A stretch of DNA of 64,000 nt, from contig SUZH01000007.1 of the NCBI GenBank assembly GCA_015060045.1, forward strand, positions 92,659 to 156,658, read 5' to 3'. Numbering within the stretch: the stretch's first letter is position 1; each line of letters begins with the position of its first letter. This DNA is from Rikenellaceae bacterium (GTDB lineage Bacteria > Bacteroidota > Bacteroidia > Bacteroidales > Rikenellaceae). Position numbers and translations under genes: made by a program. Positions 50,460 through 59,486 of the stretch are shown here, in pieces. The notes under the pieces are model-generated. The model saw only the letters and a program-made list of their open reading frames with translations, was not told where the DNA came from and ran no database searches.

Positions 50460-51398
50460 TTAGAAATGGCGAAAACCGACAAGATCTTGCGTCGTGGGTA
50501 CCCCTTTTTCGAGCCAAACAAGCTCCTTCGCTGCCGTAATGTGTCCGATGGGGTAGAGCGGACGGTGGAATGTGGCCTCGAAATCGCGCATCAGTTGTTC
50601 TCTCATTGCTTGGTCGACCGTCAAAAGCAGTTTATAATCTTCGCCACCCGTGAGGGCATCGTGGAGCGTAGCTCCCTCGGCTACGGGGATGTCGCACATC
50701 TCCACCTCGGCACCAACGGCGGAGGCCTTCAAGATATGCTTTAGGTCCGATGCCACCCCATCCGACAGATCCATCATGGCGTGTACCTCCGCACGTGCAC
50801 CGAGCCATTGCCCGGCCGAAATTTCGGCTATAGGGTGGTGGTGAATATGGGCCAACTGCGTATGCGGGTTGCCTTGCAATACATCGCGTAGGCCCGCTGA
50901 CGAAGCGCCCAACCGATCGCTCACCAAAACGATATCCCCCTCGCGGGCCGCATTGCGCCGTTTGAGGTGGCTGGTCTTGCCGCGCCCGATAGCAGTGATA
51001 TTGAGCACGACGCCACTGTGCGAACGGGTCGTGTCGCCACCGATTAGGGCTACATCATATCGATGAGCCAGTGCCGTGAAGCCCTCCATTAACTCCTCTA
51101 CCCATCCTGCAGACAGCCCTTCGGGGAGCGAGAGTGAGAGCAGCACAGCTACCGGACGCACGCCCATTGAGGCTACGTCGCTCAGGTTTACGGCCAATGC
51201 CTTGTCGCCCAAAGCGCGGGCCGAGATCGCTTCGCGCAGGAAATGAACCCCCTCGCACAAGGCGTCTGCCGTAAAGACCAACGCCTCACCGCCTCCGATC
51301 TCCAGCACGGCGCAGTCGTCGCCGATTCCCTCGAAGCCGTTGGTCGGCAAACCTTGTGCCAATTGTTGGATTTGTGCTATGAGTTCAAATTCGCCCAT
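50460..51398 (-). CDS. thiL: Thiamine-monophosphate kinase
   Basis: Makes thiamine diphosphate, the active cofactor, from TMP. ATG at 51398 (MGEFELIAQIQQL); earlier in-frame ATGs lie in the divergent promoter zone. 312 residues with GIGDDCAVLE, FTADALCEGVHF, GGDTTRSHSGVVLNITAIG and MDLSDGVASDLKHIL (PurM-like ATP-binding). Other thi genes are absent from the window. Confidence 0.92.
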   Translation of the reverse strand: MGEFELIAQIQQLAQGLPTNGFEGIGDDCAVLEIGGGEALVFTADALCEGVHFLREAISARALGDKALAVNLSDVASMGVRPVAVLLSLSLPEGLSAGWVEELMEGFTALAHRYDVALIGGDTTRSHSGVVLNITAIGRGKTSHLKRRNAAREGDIVLVSDRLGASSAGLRDVLQGNPHTQLAHIHHHPIAEISAGQWLGARAEVHAMMDLSDGVASDLKHILKASAVGAEVEMCDIPVAEGATLHDALTGGEDYKLLLTVDQAMREQLMRDFEATFHRPLYPIGHITAAKELVWLEKGVPTTQDLVGFRHF

Positions 51399-51456
51399 GA
51401 TTAGACAAAGATAGTGAAACATAGGCGAAGAAGCGCCACTTTGCTCGAATTTTTTA

Positions 51457-51464
51457 TATCTTTG
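51457..51464 (+). promoter_or_regulatory. Candidate -7 element for aroQ
   Basis: TATCTTTG matches TAnnTTTG, 23 bases before the aroQ ATG. TTTG at 51440-51443 is only 13 bases away, too close for a normal -33. Confidence 0.5.
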
Positions 51465-51487
51465 CAAAAAGACAAAACGGAAATCTT

Positions 51488-51910
51488 ATGAAAATTCTGA
51501 TTCTCAACGGCCCGAACCTCAATCTGCAAGGGCGACGCGATACGGATGTCTATGGCACGAAGAGCTTCGAGGAGTTGCTCGATGAGCTGCGTGCAACCTA
51601 TGCGGACGATACGTTGGACTACCTCCAGTCGAATGTCGAGGGAGAGTTGATCAACGCGTTGCACGCCTCGGTCGGTGTATATGATGGCGTGGTGCTCAAT
51701 GCGGGTGGCTACACCCATACGTCGGTGGCGCTGCGTGATGCCGTGTCGGCCGTTTCGACTCCCGTGGTGGAGGTGCACATCTCGTCGATCTTGGCTCGCG
51801 AGGAGTTCCGCCACGTGTCGCTCTTGGCTCCGGTGGCCATTGGTTCGATCATGGGCTTCGGCCTGGATTCTTATCGCTTGGGTATCGAGGCGCTTAAAAT
51901 TCGCAGCTAA
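51488..51910 (+). CDS. aroQ: Type II 3-dehydroquinate dehydratase
   Basis: Third step of the shikimate pathway, dodecameric type II enzyme. 140 residues. LILNGPNLNLQGRRDTDVYG has the catalytic Tyr (about residue 22), YLQSNVEGELI the substrate loop, NAGGYTHTSVALRDAV, and VEVHISSILAREEFRHVS the catalytic His. 15 bases ahead of the flippase gene. Confidence 0.95.
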   Translation: MKILILNGPNLNLQGRRDTDVYGTKSFEELLDELRATYADDTLDYLQSNVEGELINALHASVGVYDGVVLNAGGYTHTSVALRDAVSAVSTPVVEVHISSILAREEFRHVSLLAPVAIGSIMGFGLDSYRLGIEALKIRS

Positions 51911-51925
51911 AGAGTCTGCAAACAG

Positions 51926-53371
51926 ATGAAAGGCCAACTGAAACAGCAGGTTGCCACGAGTACGGGGTGGACGCTGGGCGAGAAGATCCTGACCGCCCTC
52001 GTGCAGTTCGTTGTGCGTGTGCTGATTCTGCGCATGCTCTTCCCCGACGATTTGAAGGTGGTGGCTATTCTGTTGGCGATTTCGTCGTTTGCGTTGGTGA
52101 TCGTCGATAGCGGTTTTTCGCAGATGTTGGTGCGCAAGCAACAACCCTCGTCCCGCGATTTTAAGTCGGTTTTTCTTTTTAACCTGGTGACGGCCTGCGT
52201 GGTGTATGGTCTGCTGGTGCTCTTGTCGCCGACTTTGGCCTCCTATTATGCGATGCCGATTCTGCGCGAAACGGCTCCCGTCTTTTTCCTGATGATTCCC
52301 TTCAATGCGCTGGGAGTGATTCAGTGGACCGTCCTGACGCGTAATTTTGCCTTTGCGCGCCTCTCGAAGATTGTCTTTACGGCGCAGTTGGTGAGTGGTC
52401 TGGCAGCCGTCATGATGGCCTATGTCGGCATGGGCGTATGGGCGCTGGTGTGGCAACAGGTGTTGCTGATGGCGGTGCGTAGTGCGCTCTTGTGGTGGCG
52501 AGGGGGTTGGAAGCCGCAGGGTGAAGCCTCGATGCGCTCGTTGGGCGAGATGGCCCCGTATAGCATGAGCCTGCTCGCATCGGATTTGGTGACGGCTGTC
52601 TATAATAAGGTGCCGCAACTGATTATCGGCAAGGTGTATGCCGATGCGACATTGGGCTATTATGATCAGGCGATCAAACTCAAAGACCTCCCCGTACAAT
52701 CGGCTATGCAGTCCGTGCAGCAGGTGACCTTCCCCGCTTTGTCAAAAATTGCCCACGAGCAACCCCGTTTTGCCGAGAGTTTCCGGCAGGTGTTGATGGT
52801 GGTGGCCTATGCGATTTTCCCCGTGATGTTGGGCATGGCGGCCGTTGCGCACGATCTCTTTGCGGTGCTGTTGGGCGAGCAGTGGATGCCGACCGTGCCC
52901 CTCTTCGAGGTGGTTTGTCTGGCAGGCCTGTTCACACCGCTGGCGATGATGGCCTATAATGTGCTGAAGGTAAAGGCTGACGGACGGCAGATTATTCGCC
53001 TTGAGGTGGTGAAAAAGGCCTTTATGACGCTGGCCTTTGCTCTTTCGATTCCCCACTCGGTGGAGGCTGTTGTCTGGGCATTGGTTGTGTCGGCCGCTTT
53101 TGATTGCGTGGTTAATCTGTGGGCCGCCCTGCCGTTGGCGCAACTTTCGTGGCTGAAAACCCTTCGGACGTTGATCCCCATTGCGCTGGTGTCGATAGTA
53201 ATGTATGCGGCGACGTGCAGCGTGCGGTGGTGGCTGGATGATCCGTCGCTCGGACGATTGATCGCACAGATTGCCGTTGGCGTGGGAGTCTATGGCCTGT
53301 TGTCGTGGCTCTTTAGACTGGAGGCCCTGCAGGAACTGGTCGGGCTTGCGAAGAACCAATTCAAGAAATAA
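51926..53371 (+). CDS. MOP-superfamily polysaccharide flippase (WzxC-like)
   Basis: 481 residues with about 12-14 membrane spans and the MOP (MviN/MATE) pattern of oligosaccharide-lipid flippases: GWTLGEKILTALVQFVVRVLILRMLFP at the N-terminus, DSGFSQMLVRKQ, and RSLGEMAPYSMSLLASDLV. It would move a lipid-linked glycan across the inner membrane, but there is no polysaccharide cluster next to it; aroQ is the only cotranscribed neighbour. Substrate unknown. Confidence 0.85.
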   Translation: MKGQLKQQVATSTGWTLGEKILTALVQFVVRVLILRMLFPDDLKVVAILLAISSFALVIVDSGFSQMLVRKQQPSSRDFKSVFLFNLVTACVVYGLLVLLSPTLASYYAMPILRETAPVFFLMIPFNALGVIQWTVLTRNFAFARLSKIVFTAQLVSGLAAVMMAYVGMGVWALVWQQVLLMAVRSALLWWRGGWKPQGEASMRSLGEMAPYSMSLLASDLVTAVYNKVPQLIIGKVYADATLGYYDQAIKLKDLPVQSAMQSVQQVTFPALSKIAHEQPRFAESFRQVLMVVAYAIFPVMLGMAAVAHDLFAVLLGEQWMPTVPLFEVVCLAGLFTPLAMMAYNVLKVKADGRQIIRLEVVKKAFMTLAFALSIPHSVEAVVWALVVSAAFDCVVNLWAALPLAQLSWLKTLRTLIPIALVSIVMYAATCSVRWWLDDPSLGRLIAQIAVGVGVYGLLSWLFRLEALQELVGLAKNQFKK

Positions 53372-53406
53372 AATAAGGTGCTTGATTCGTCAAGCACCTT
53401 ATTTTA
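53370..53406. terminator. Bidirectional terminator
   Basis: AAATAAGGTGCTTGA, loop TTCG, TCAAGCACCTTATTT; A/T tracts on both sides fit the converging flippase and GH51 genes. Confidence 0.83.
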
Positions 53407-53424
53407 TTATCGATTGCCGTACGC

Positions 53425-54966
53425 CTATTCAATCTCCAGCGTTACGATCGAAGCGGCGGGAAGGGTCAGTTCGATGCCCGTGCGCGTAATCTTGGCACCC
53501 TTGAAGGGAAGGATTCCTACGCGGTTGGCGTTTTTGCCAAAGTCGTTGTAGGCGTCGATTGCATCGGCTTGCAGCATCGTACCCGAAACCTGCTTCGGCT
53601 GCAGGGCATCGAACGAAAGTACGAGCTTGGCCTCCTTCTCCAACTCGGGATTGACGAGCGAGAGGTGCAGCTTACCCTCCTTGTCGCGCGAAGCGGTTAC
53701 GCTCACCTCAGGGACCGAACGGGTCGGTGTCACCTTACGCTCGGGCGCCGAACACTGCGTCGGAACATAGGTTGCCCCCTGGTGCGGGCGATAGAGCCAG
53801 AAGGCGTGGTAGGTGGGGGTGAGAACCATCTCCTCGCCACGTGTCAGCACCATCGACTGCAGTACGTTGGCAATCTGAGCGATGTTGGCCATCGAGATGC
53901 GATCCGCATAGCGGTGGAAGACGTTGAACGTCAGAGCTGCCACCATGGCGTCACGCATCGTGTTTTGCTGATAGAGGTGGCCCGGGTTGGTGCCCGGCTC
54001 CACGTCGAACCAAGTGCCCCACTCATCAACCAGAAGGCCGATACGCTGCTCGGGATCGACCGAATCCATCAGCGCAATGTGGCGACGGATTACCGGCTCG
54101 ATTTCGAGCGCTTTGCCCAGCGTCCAATAGTAATCGTCGGTCGTAAACTCCGTGGCCGAGCCCTTGCTGCCCTGCCATCCCTTGACGGTGTAGTAGTGGA
54201 GCGAAAGCCCGTGCATCTGGTGACCAATCTGTTTCAGCAGTACCTCCGTCCAGTTGAAATCGTAGTCCGAGGCGCCGCTGGCGATCTTGTAGAGACGGTT
54301 GCCGTCGAAATTGCGGCAGTAGGTGGCATAGCGGCGATAGAGATCCGAATAGTATTCCGGACGCATTGAACCTCCGCAACCCCAGCTCTCGTTACCCACA
54401 CCGAGGTATTTCACCTTCCAGGGTTTCTCGCGACCGTTCTTCTTGCGCTCCTCGGCCATCGGGCCATCTTCGGCGGTCATATACTCCACCCACTTGGCCA
54501 ACTCCTCGACCGAACCCGATCCGACGTTGCCACTGATGTAGGGCTCGCAACCGAGTTTTTCGCAAAGGTTCAAGAATTCGTGCGTACCGAACGAGTTGTC
54601 CTCGACCGTGCCGCCCCAATTCGAGTTGACCATACGGGGACGATTCTCCTTCGGACCAATGCCGTCGCGCCAATGGTACTCATCGGCAAAGCAACCGCCC
54701 GGCCAACGCAGTACGGGTACCTGGAGTGCCTTGAGTGCCTCCAGTACGTCGGTGCGATAACCCGCCTCGTTGGGAATCTCGCTATCTTCACCGACCCACA
54801 AACCGCCATAGATGCACGATCCGAGGTGCTCGGCAAATTGACCATAGATTTCGGGGGCGATCGTCGGCTGATTGGTGGCGCGATCCGAGACGTGGACCTC
54901 GATCGGTTGAGCCGTGACCGTCACCGAGCAGATGAGCGCCGTAAGCGCCATAAAGAGTGCTCTCAT
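53425..54966 (-). CDS. Exported alpha-L-arabinofuranosidase (GH51)
   Basis: Releases terminal arabinofuranose from arabinans or arabinoxylan/arabinogalactan side chains. 513 residues with a signal peptide ([20 protein letters not shown]). GH51 features: [33 protein letters not shown], the acid/base Glu in [10 protein letters not shown] (about residue 195), and the nucleophile Glu in VDEWGTWFD (about 315), then a C-terminal beta domain. Its neighbour is galK (28-base gap), and a SusC/SusD pair begins 1.5 kb upstream in the opposite direction. Confidence 0.93.
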   Translation of the reverse strand: MRALFMALTALICSVTVTAQPIEVHVSDRATNQPTIAPEIYGQFAEHLGSCIYGGLWVGEDSEIPNEAGYRTDVLEALKALQVPVLRWPGGCFADEYHWRDGIGPKENRPRMVNSNWGGTVEDNSFGTHEFLNLCEKLGCEPYISGNVGSGSVEELAKWVEYMTAEDGPMAEERKKNGREKPWKVKYLGVGNESWGCGGSMRPEYYSDLYRRYATYCRNFDGNRLYKIASGASDYDFNWTEVLLKQIGHQMHGLSLHYYTVKGWQGSKGSATEFTTDDYYWTLGKALEIEPVIRRHIALMDSVDPEQRIGLLVDEWGTWFDVEPGTNPGHLYQQNTMRDAMVAALTFNVFHRYADRISMANIAQIANVLQSMVLTRGEEMVLTPTYHAFWLYRPHQGATYVPTQCSAPERKVTPTRSVPEVSVTASRDKEGKLHLSLVNPELEKEAKLVLSFDALQPKQVSGTMLQADAIDAYNDFGKNANRVGILPFKGAKITRTGIELTLPAASIVTLEIE

Positions 54967-54994
54967 AGTAATAAGGTGTGTTTAGGTAGTTTCG

Positions 54995-56131
54995 TTACAT
55001 GCGGCGTGAACCGTCGGAGATAATCACCTCGTAAACCATCGGCTCATGGCCGTAGCGGGCATTGAACTCCGTTTTGGCGCGGGCGATGAAGCGGTCGTAG
55101 AGCTCCTCCTTCACCAGGTTGATCGTGCAACCGCCAAAGCCGCCGCCCATGATGCGCGAACCGGTGACACCGGCCGCCTCGGCCACCTCGGCCAGGAAGT
55201 CGAGCTCCTCACACGACACTTCGTAATCCTTCGACATGCCCCAGTGGGTTTCGTACATCATTTTGCCGACGGTCTCGTAGTCGCCCTTTTCGAGTGCCTC
55301 GCAAACGGTCAGCACACGACGCTCCTCACCGATGATATAGCGGGCGCGCTTGAAATCCTCCTCCGAGATTTGGTCGCGGATCGCCTCCAACTGCTCCATC
55401 GTAGCTCCACGCAGGAACTCCTGACCGAGTGTCTTGGCAACGCGCTCGCACGACAGGCGACGATCGTTGTAGGGCGAGCCGGTCAGTTGGTGCTTTACGC
55501 GCGAATCCAAGAGGACGAGTTTATAGCCCTGCGGATCGAAGGGGTAGTATTCAAACTCCATCGAGCGGCAATCGAGGCGCATCAAGCATCCCTGCTTGCC
55601 AAAGACGGAGGCAAACTGATCCATGATGCCGCACTTTACGCCGCAGTAGTTGTGCTCGGTCGATTGACCGATACGGGCCAACTCGAAGCGGTCGATACCG
55701 CAACCGAAAAGTTCATTCAAAGCGAATGCGAAGGTTGACTCCAAAGCGGCTGACGACGACATGCCGGCACCCAGCGGAACGTTGCCCGAGAAGACGGCGT
55801 CGAAACCGTCGATCTTGTGGCCGCGCTTCTGCACCTCGCGAGCTACACCGAAGATGTAGTGTGCCCACGAAGCGGCGGGTTTATCCGTTTCGTTAAGCCC
55901 GAACGTAGCTTCTTCATTGAGGTCAAGGGCTACGACGTGAATTTGATCCGTGTGGTTGGGACGGATAGCAGCCACCACCCCTTTATCGACGGCACCCGGG
56001 AAGACGTAGCCGCCGTTGTAGTCGGTATGCTCTCCAATGAGATTGATTCGGCCGGGCGAGGCAAAAAAGATAGCACCTTCACCAAAGCGCTCCTCGAACG
56101 CACGACCTACATTCGCTTGCATCTGTTGCAT
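54995..56131 (-). CDS. galK: Galactokinase
   Basis: First step of the Leloir pathway. 378 residues with RINLIGEHTDYNGGYV (about 29-44), PLGAGMSSSAALESTFAFAL (ATP-binding), CGVKCGIMDQFASVFGK, and the C-terminal MGGGFGGCTINLV. GalT, GalE and mutarotase genes are not in the window. It is upstream of GH51 on the same strand. Confidence 0.96.
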   Translation of the reverse strand: MQQMQANVGRAFEERFGEGAIFFASPGRINLIGEHTDYNGGYVFPGAVDKGVVAAIRPNHTDQIHVVALDLNEEATFGLNETDKPAASWAHYIFGVAREVQKRGHKIDGFDAVFSGNVPLGAGMSSSAALESTFAFALNELFGCGIDRFELARIGQSTEHNYCGVKCGIMDQFASVFGKQGCLMRLDCRSMEFEYYPFDPQGYKLVLLDSRVKHQLTGSPYNDRRLSCERVAKTLGQEFLRGATMEQLEAIRDQISEEDFKRARYIIGEERRVLTVCEALEKGDYETVGKMMYETHWGMSKDYEVSCEELDFLAEVAEAAGVTGSRIMGGGFGGCTINLVKEELYDRFIARAKTEFNARYGHEPMVYEVIISDGSRRM

Positions 56132-56456
56132 GACTCAATAGTTTGATGGTTTATTACCAACGAAGATACGCAAAAAATCTAAAATCTGTTTCGCCTGAGC
56201 CGTTTTTATCGTTCACAACCTCGAAACTCGTTCAGATTCACGATAGATAGCATTTTTCGGGAGGTGGACAAGATTTATGAAAAACAAAAACCGTCTACCT
56301 TTTAAGTCTAAAAATCCACCCCTATATGGTATAGAAAAGCGACCTTTGTATTCCAAAACGGTCGAATGGCGGATAGAGAACTTGCAAAAGTTTGTTTCGG
56401 CCACTCCGAATGATAAAATTTTTATTAACCCAATGTATAACTAAACAATCGAAAAC
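56132..56456. other. Divergent intergenic region galK / susC
   Basis: 325 bases without a convincing gene (a 63-codon frame on the minus strand has no support). Possible plus-strand -7 elements GACCTTTG (56341-56348, one mismatch) and TACCTTTT (near 56296) for susC; no clear promoter for galK was found. Confidence 0.5.
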
Positions 56457-59400
56457 ATGAATCAAAACAACCAAACTCATGTATTTTCGGCGTTCGTAAG
56501 AAAGATCGCTTTGGCGATTTGTTTCTTAGGCATCTCGACCCTCGCATTTGCCCAGTCGCAGGTGAAGGGTACGGTAAAGGATGCCAACGGACTGCCCGTG
56601 ATCGGTGCCACGGTAATTGTCGATGGCACGACGACCGGTACGACGACCGATGCGAATGGCCAATTCGTCCTCAAAGCTGACGAGAAGGCCACGCTGACTG
56701 TTTCGTATCTCGGTTTCAAAGATGCCCAGGTTGCCGTAGCCGGTAAGACGGCCGTAGAGGTAACGCTGGAGGAGGATGCCGCCATGCTCGACGACGTAGT
56801 AGTCGTAGGTTATGGTGCTGTGAAGAAGCGCGACTTGACGGGTGCCGTGGCTTCGGTGAAAGCTGAGGACCTGATGCGTACCCCGACCGGTAACGTGATG
56901 GAGGCCATCCAGGGTCAGGTAGCCGGTTTCGATATCACCCGCTCGAATGGTGATGCCGGTGCTTCGATGAAGATGACCATGCGTGGTAACCGTTCGGTGA
57001 ACGCTACGAATGAGCCGCTCTTTATTATTGATGGTATGGAGGGTTCGTTCGACGAGCTTAACCCGAACGATATCGCTTCGATCGAGGTGCTGAAGGATGC
57101 TTCGTCGACGGCTATCTATGGTGCTGCCGGTGCCAACGGTGTTGTTATCATCACGACGAAGAACCCCTCGAAGGATAAGTTCTCGATCAACCTGGATGCT
57201 TACTATGGTTGGAATGTTCCCTCGAAGTTCCCTGAGTTGAACACGGGTGAGGCTTACAAGGAGTTCCGCCGCGAGGCTCTCCGTACGGTAGGTCAGTGGA
57301 ACAGCACGGCTGATGACGCTACGCTCTTCCCCTCGAACATCCAGTCGCTGCTCGACAATAACCAGTGGGTTGATTGGGCCGATGAGGCTACGCGCACGGG
57401 TCAGACGCAGAGCTACAACGTGAGCTCGTCGTATGCTAACGACCGCGTAAGTTCGTACTTCTCGCTCGGCTACTACAACGTAGAGGGTCAGCTGCCCGAC
57501 GATGAGCTGTCGCGCTACTCGGCTCGTGCGAAGGTTGACTTCACGCCCACGAGCTGGTTGAAGTATGGTGTGAATATATATGGTATGTGGCAGGATAACG
57601 ACAAGCGTTACAGCAAGGTTTGGAACCGTATCCTCTGCACGCCGCCCCTGGGTACGCCGTATGATGAGACGGGTGAGGTTGTTCCCTTCCCGCTGAACGG
57701 CAATACGGCCTACATGTCGCCTATCGCCGATATGGGTTCGGGCCAGTATGTAAATAATGTAAAGACGCTCTCGGTTGCTCCGCAGGCTTACGTAGAGATC
57801 AAGCCCGTGAAGGGTCTGACGCTGCGTTCGGTACTGGGTGGTTACTTCCGCAACACGAAGCAGGGTGTTTATATCGGTCCGAACTCGTGGGAGGGTCTGC
57901 AGACCGGTACGACGGCTCGCATCCCCAACACGCTGAACTACAACTACAAGTGGCAGAACATCCTGACCTACAACATCACGGTTGCTGACGATCACGACTT
58001 CACCGTAACGGGTGTAACGGAGTGGACGAAGAACCGCACTGAGGGTGTTTCGGCTTCGGCTTTCGGTTTCGACTCGAACACCTATGCTTACCACAACCTG
58101 GGCGCTGCCACGGGTACGCCGACCGTATCGTCGAACTTCGTAGGTACGCAGATGATGTCGTATGCTGCTCGTCTGAACTACTCGTACAAGGGTAAGTACC
58201 TCTTGTCGATCAGTAGCCGTTGGGATGGTGCTTCGGTATTGGCCGAGGGCAACAAGTGGGATGTATTCCCCGCAGCAGCTGCCGCATGGCGCATCTCGGA
58301 TGAGAACTTCATGCAGAACCAGAAGACCGTTTCGAACCTCAAGCTCCGTGCATCGTATGGTGTAACGGGTAACGCCGCTGTATCGGCTTACGGTACGCAG
58401 GCTGCTGCTCGTCTGGGTGTATTCGGTTTCCAGGAGACGACGGTTGCTTATAGTGGTTATGCTGCCAATATCTCGAACCCGAACCTCGGTTGGGAGAAGT
58501 CCTACTCGTGGAACGTGGGTGTTGACTTGGGTCTGTGGAAGGATCGCTTGAACATCACGGCCGATTGGTATCGCACCGACACGAAGGATCTGCTTTACGA
58601 GCAGGCTCTGCCGCTTGAGTTGGGTGGTTATGCCAGCAGCGCCTTCAAGATGTGGTCGAACATTGGTGAGACGCGCAACACGGGTCTTGAGCTGACCGTT
58701 AACGGTCGCATCTTCACGGGTGCCTTCAAGTGGAATAGCACGGTAACCTTTGCAACGAACAAGGAGGAGGTTCTCAAGACGACGAGCGAGCTGCCGTTGC
58801 AGTATGAGGATTATTACCTGATCAAGGGTGAGCCTATCCACACCTACTATGGTTACAAGTACATGGGTATCTGGGGTACCGCTGACGCCGATGAGGCTGC
58901 CAAGTTCGGTCAGAAGCCGGGTGATGTACGTGTTTACGACAATGGTGACGGTACGCTCAATCAGGACGACTACCAGATCATTGGCAGCTCAACGCCGAAG
59001 TGGACCGGTAGCTGGTCGAACAACTTCTCGTACAAGAACTTCGATTTGAATATCTTGATGATTGCTCGTTGGGATTATACGATGTTCTACGGTATCACCG
59101 GTTGGTATCGTGCAGACGGTATTAACCCCTCGCCCGCAATTTGCGACTACTGGACGCCCGAGAATCAGAACGCTCGCTACCCCCGTCCGAATGCCGAGGC
59201 TTCGGGTCAGGTAGATTACCAGGATCGCATCGACTACTACGACGGTTCGTACTGGAAGATTAAGACGATCTCGCTCGGTTACACCGTGCCGAAGAAGCAT
59301 CTGAAGAAGCTCGGCGTGGAGAAGCTCCGCGTTTACTTCACGGCTGACAATCCGTTTATCCACACCAAGTGCGGTTATCTGAAGAATTACGATCCTGAGA

Positions 59401-59468
59401 AGGGTGGTGATGATGACTACGCTCCGCTGTCGCGTCAGTATGTATTTGGTGTTAATCTTTCATTCTAA
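56457..59468 (+). CDS. SusC/RagA-type TonB-dependent outer-membrane transporter
   Basis: Imports glycans or peptides across the outer membrane with a SusD lid. 1003 residues: signal peptide (about 1-32, ending STLAFAQ), a carboxypeptidase-like domain (VKGTVKDANGLPVIGATV), the SusC marker DDVVVVGYGAVKKRDLTGAV (about 118-135), plug domain (IFIIDGMEG-like LFIIDGMEG, AIYGAAGANGVVIITTK) and a 22-strand barrel ending YVFGVNLSF. Codons are strongly biased, as expected of a highly expressed gene. No sensor or anti-sigma regulator adjoins it. Confidence 0.95.
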   Translation: MNQNNQTHVFSAFVRKIALAICFLGISTLAFAQSQVKGTVKDANGLPVIGATVIVDGTTTGTTTDANGQFVLKADEKATLTVSYLGFKDAQVAVAGKTAVEVTLEEDAAMLDDVVVVGYGAVKKRDLTGAVASVKAEDLMRTPTGNVMEAIQGQVAGFDITRSNGDAGASMKMTMRGNRSVNATNEPLFIIDGMEGSFDELNPNDIASIEVLKDASSTAIYGAAGANGVVIITTKNPSKDKFSINLDAYYGWNVPSKFPELNTGEAYKEFRREALRTVGQWNSTADDATLFPSNIQSLLDNNQWVDWADEATRTGQTQSYNVSSSYANDRVSSYFSLGYYNVEGQLPDDELSRYSARAKVDFTPTSWLKYGVNIYGMWQDNDKRYSKVWNRILCTPPLGTPYDETGEVVPFPLNGNTAYMSPIADMGSGQYVNNVKTLSVAPQAYVEIKPVKGLTLRSVLGGYFRNTKQGVYIGPNSWEGLQTGTTARIPNTLNYNYKWQNILTYNITVADDHDFTVTGVTEWTKNRTEGVSASAFGFDSNTYAYHNLGAATGTPTVSSNFVGTQMMSYAARLNYSYKGKYLLSISSRWDGASVLAEGNKWDVFPAAAAAWRISDENFMQNQKTVSNLKLRASYGVTGNAAVSAYGTQAAARLGVFGFQETTVAYSGYAANISNPNLGWEKSYSWNVGVDLGLWKDRLNITADWYRTDTKDLLYEQALPLELGGYASSAFKMWSNIGETRNTGLELTVNGRIFTGAFKWNSTVTFATNKEEVLKTTSELPLQYEDYYLIKGEPIHTYYGYKYMGIWGTADADEAAKFGQKPGDVRVYDNGDGTLNQDDYQIIGSSTPKWTGSWSNNFSYKNFDLNILMIARWDYTMFYGITGWYRADGINPSPAICDYWTPENQNARYPRPNAEASGQVDYQDRIDYYDGSYWKIKTISLGYTVPKKHLKKLGVEKLRVYFTADNPFIHTKCGYLKNYDPEKGGDDDYAPLSRQYVFGVNLSF

Positions 59469-59486
59469 AAAAAGGAGGACTTTACT

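Noticed and set aside
56213..56404. 63-codon minus-strand frame in the galK/susC spacer
   Set aside because: No start context, no family features, lies in a promoter region.
56526..58841. 771-codon minus-strand frame opposite susC
   Set aside because: Shadow of a highly biased gene; a similar frame is found opposite susD (59502-61289).
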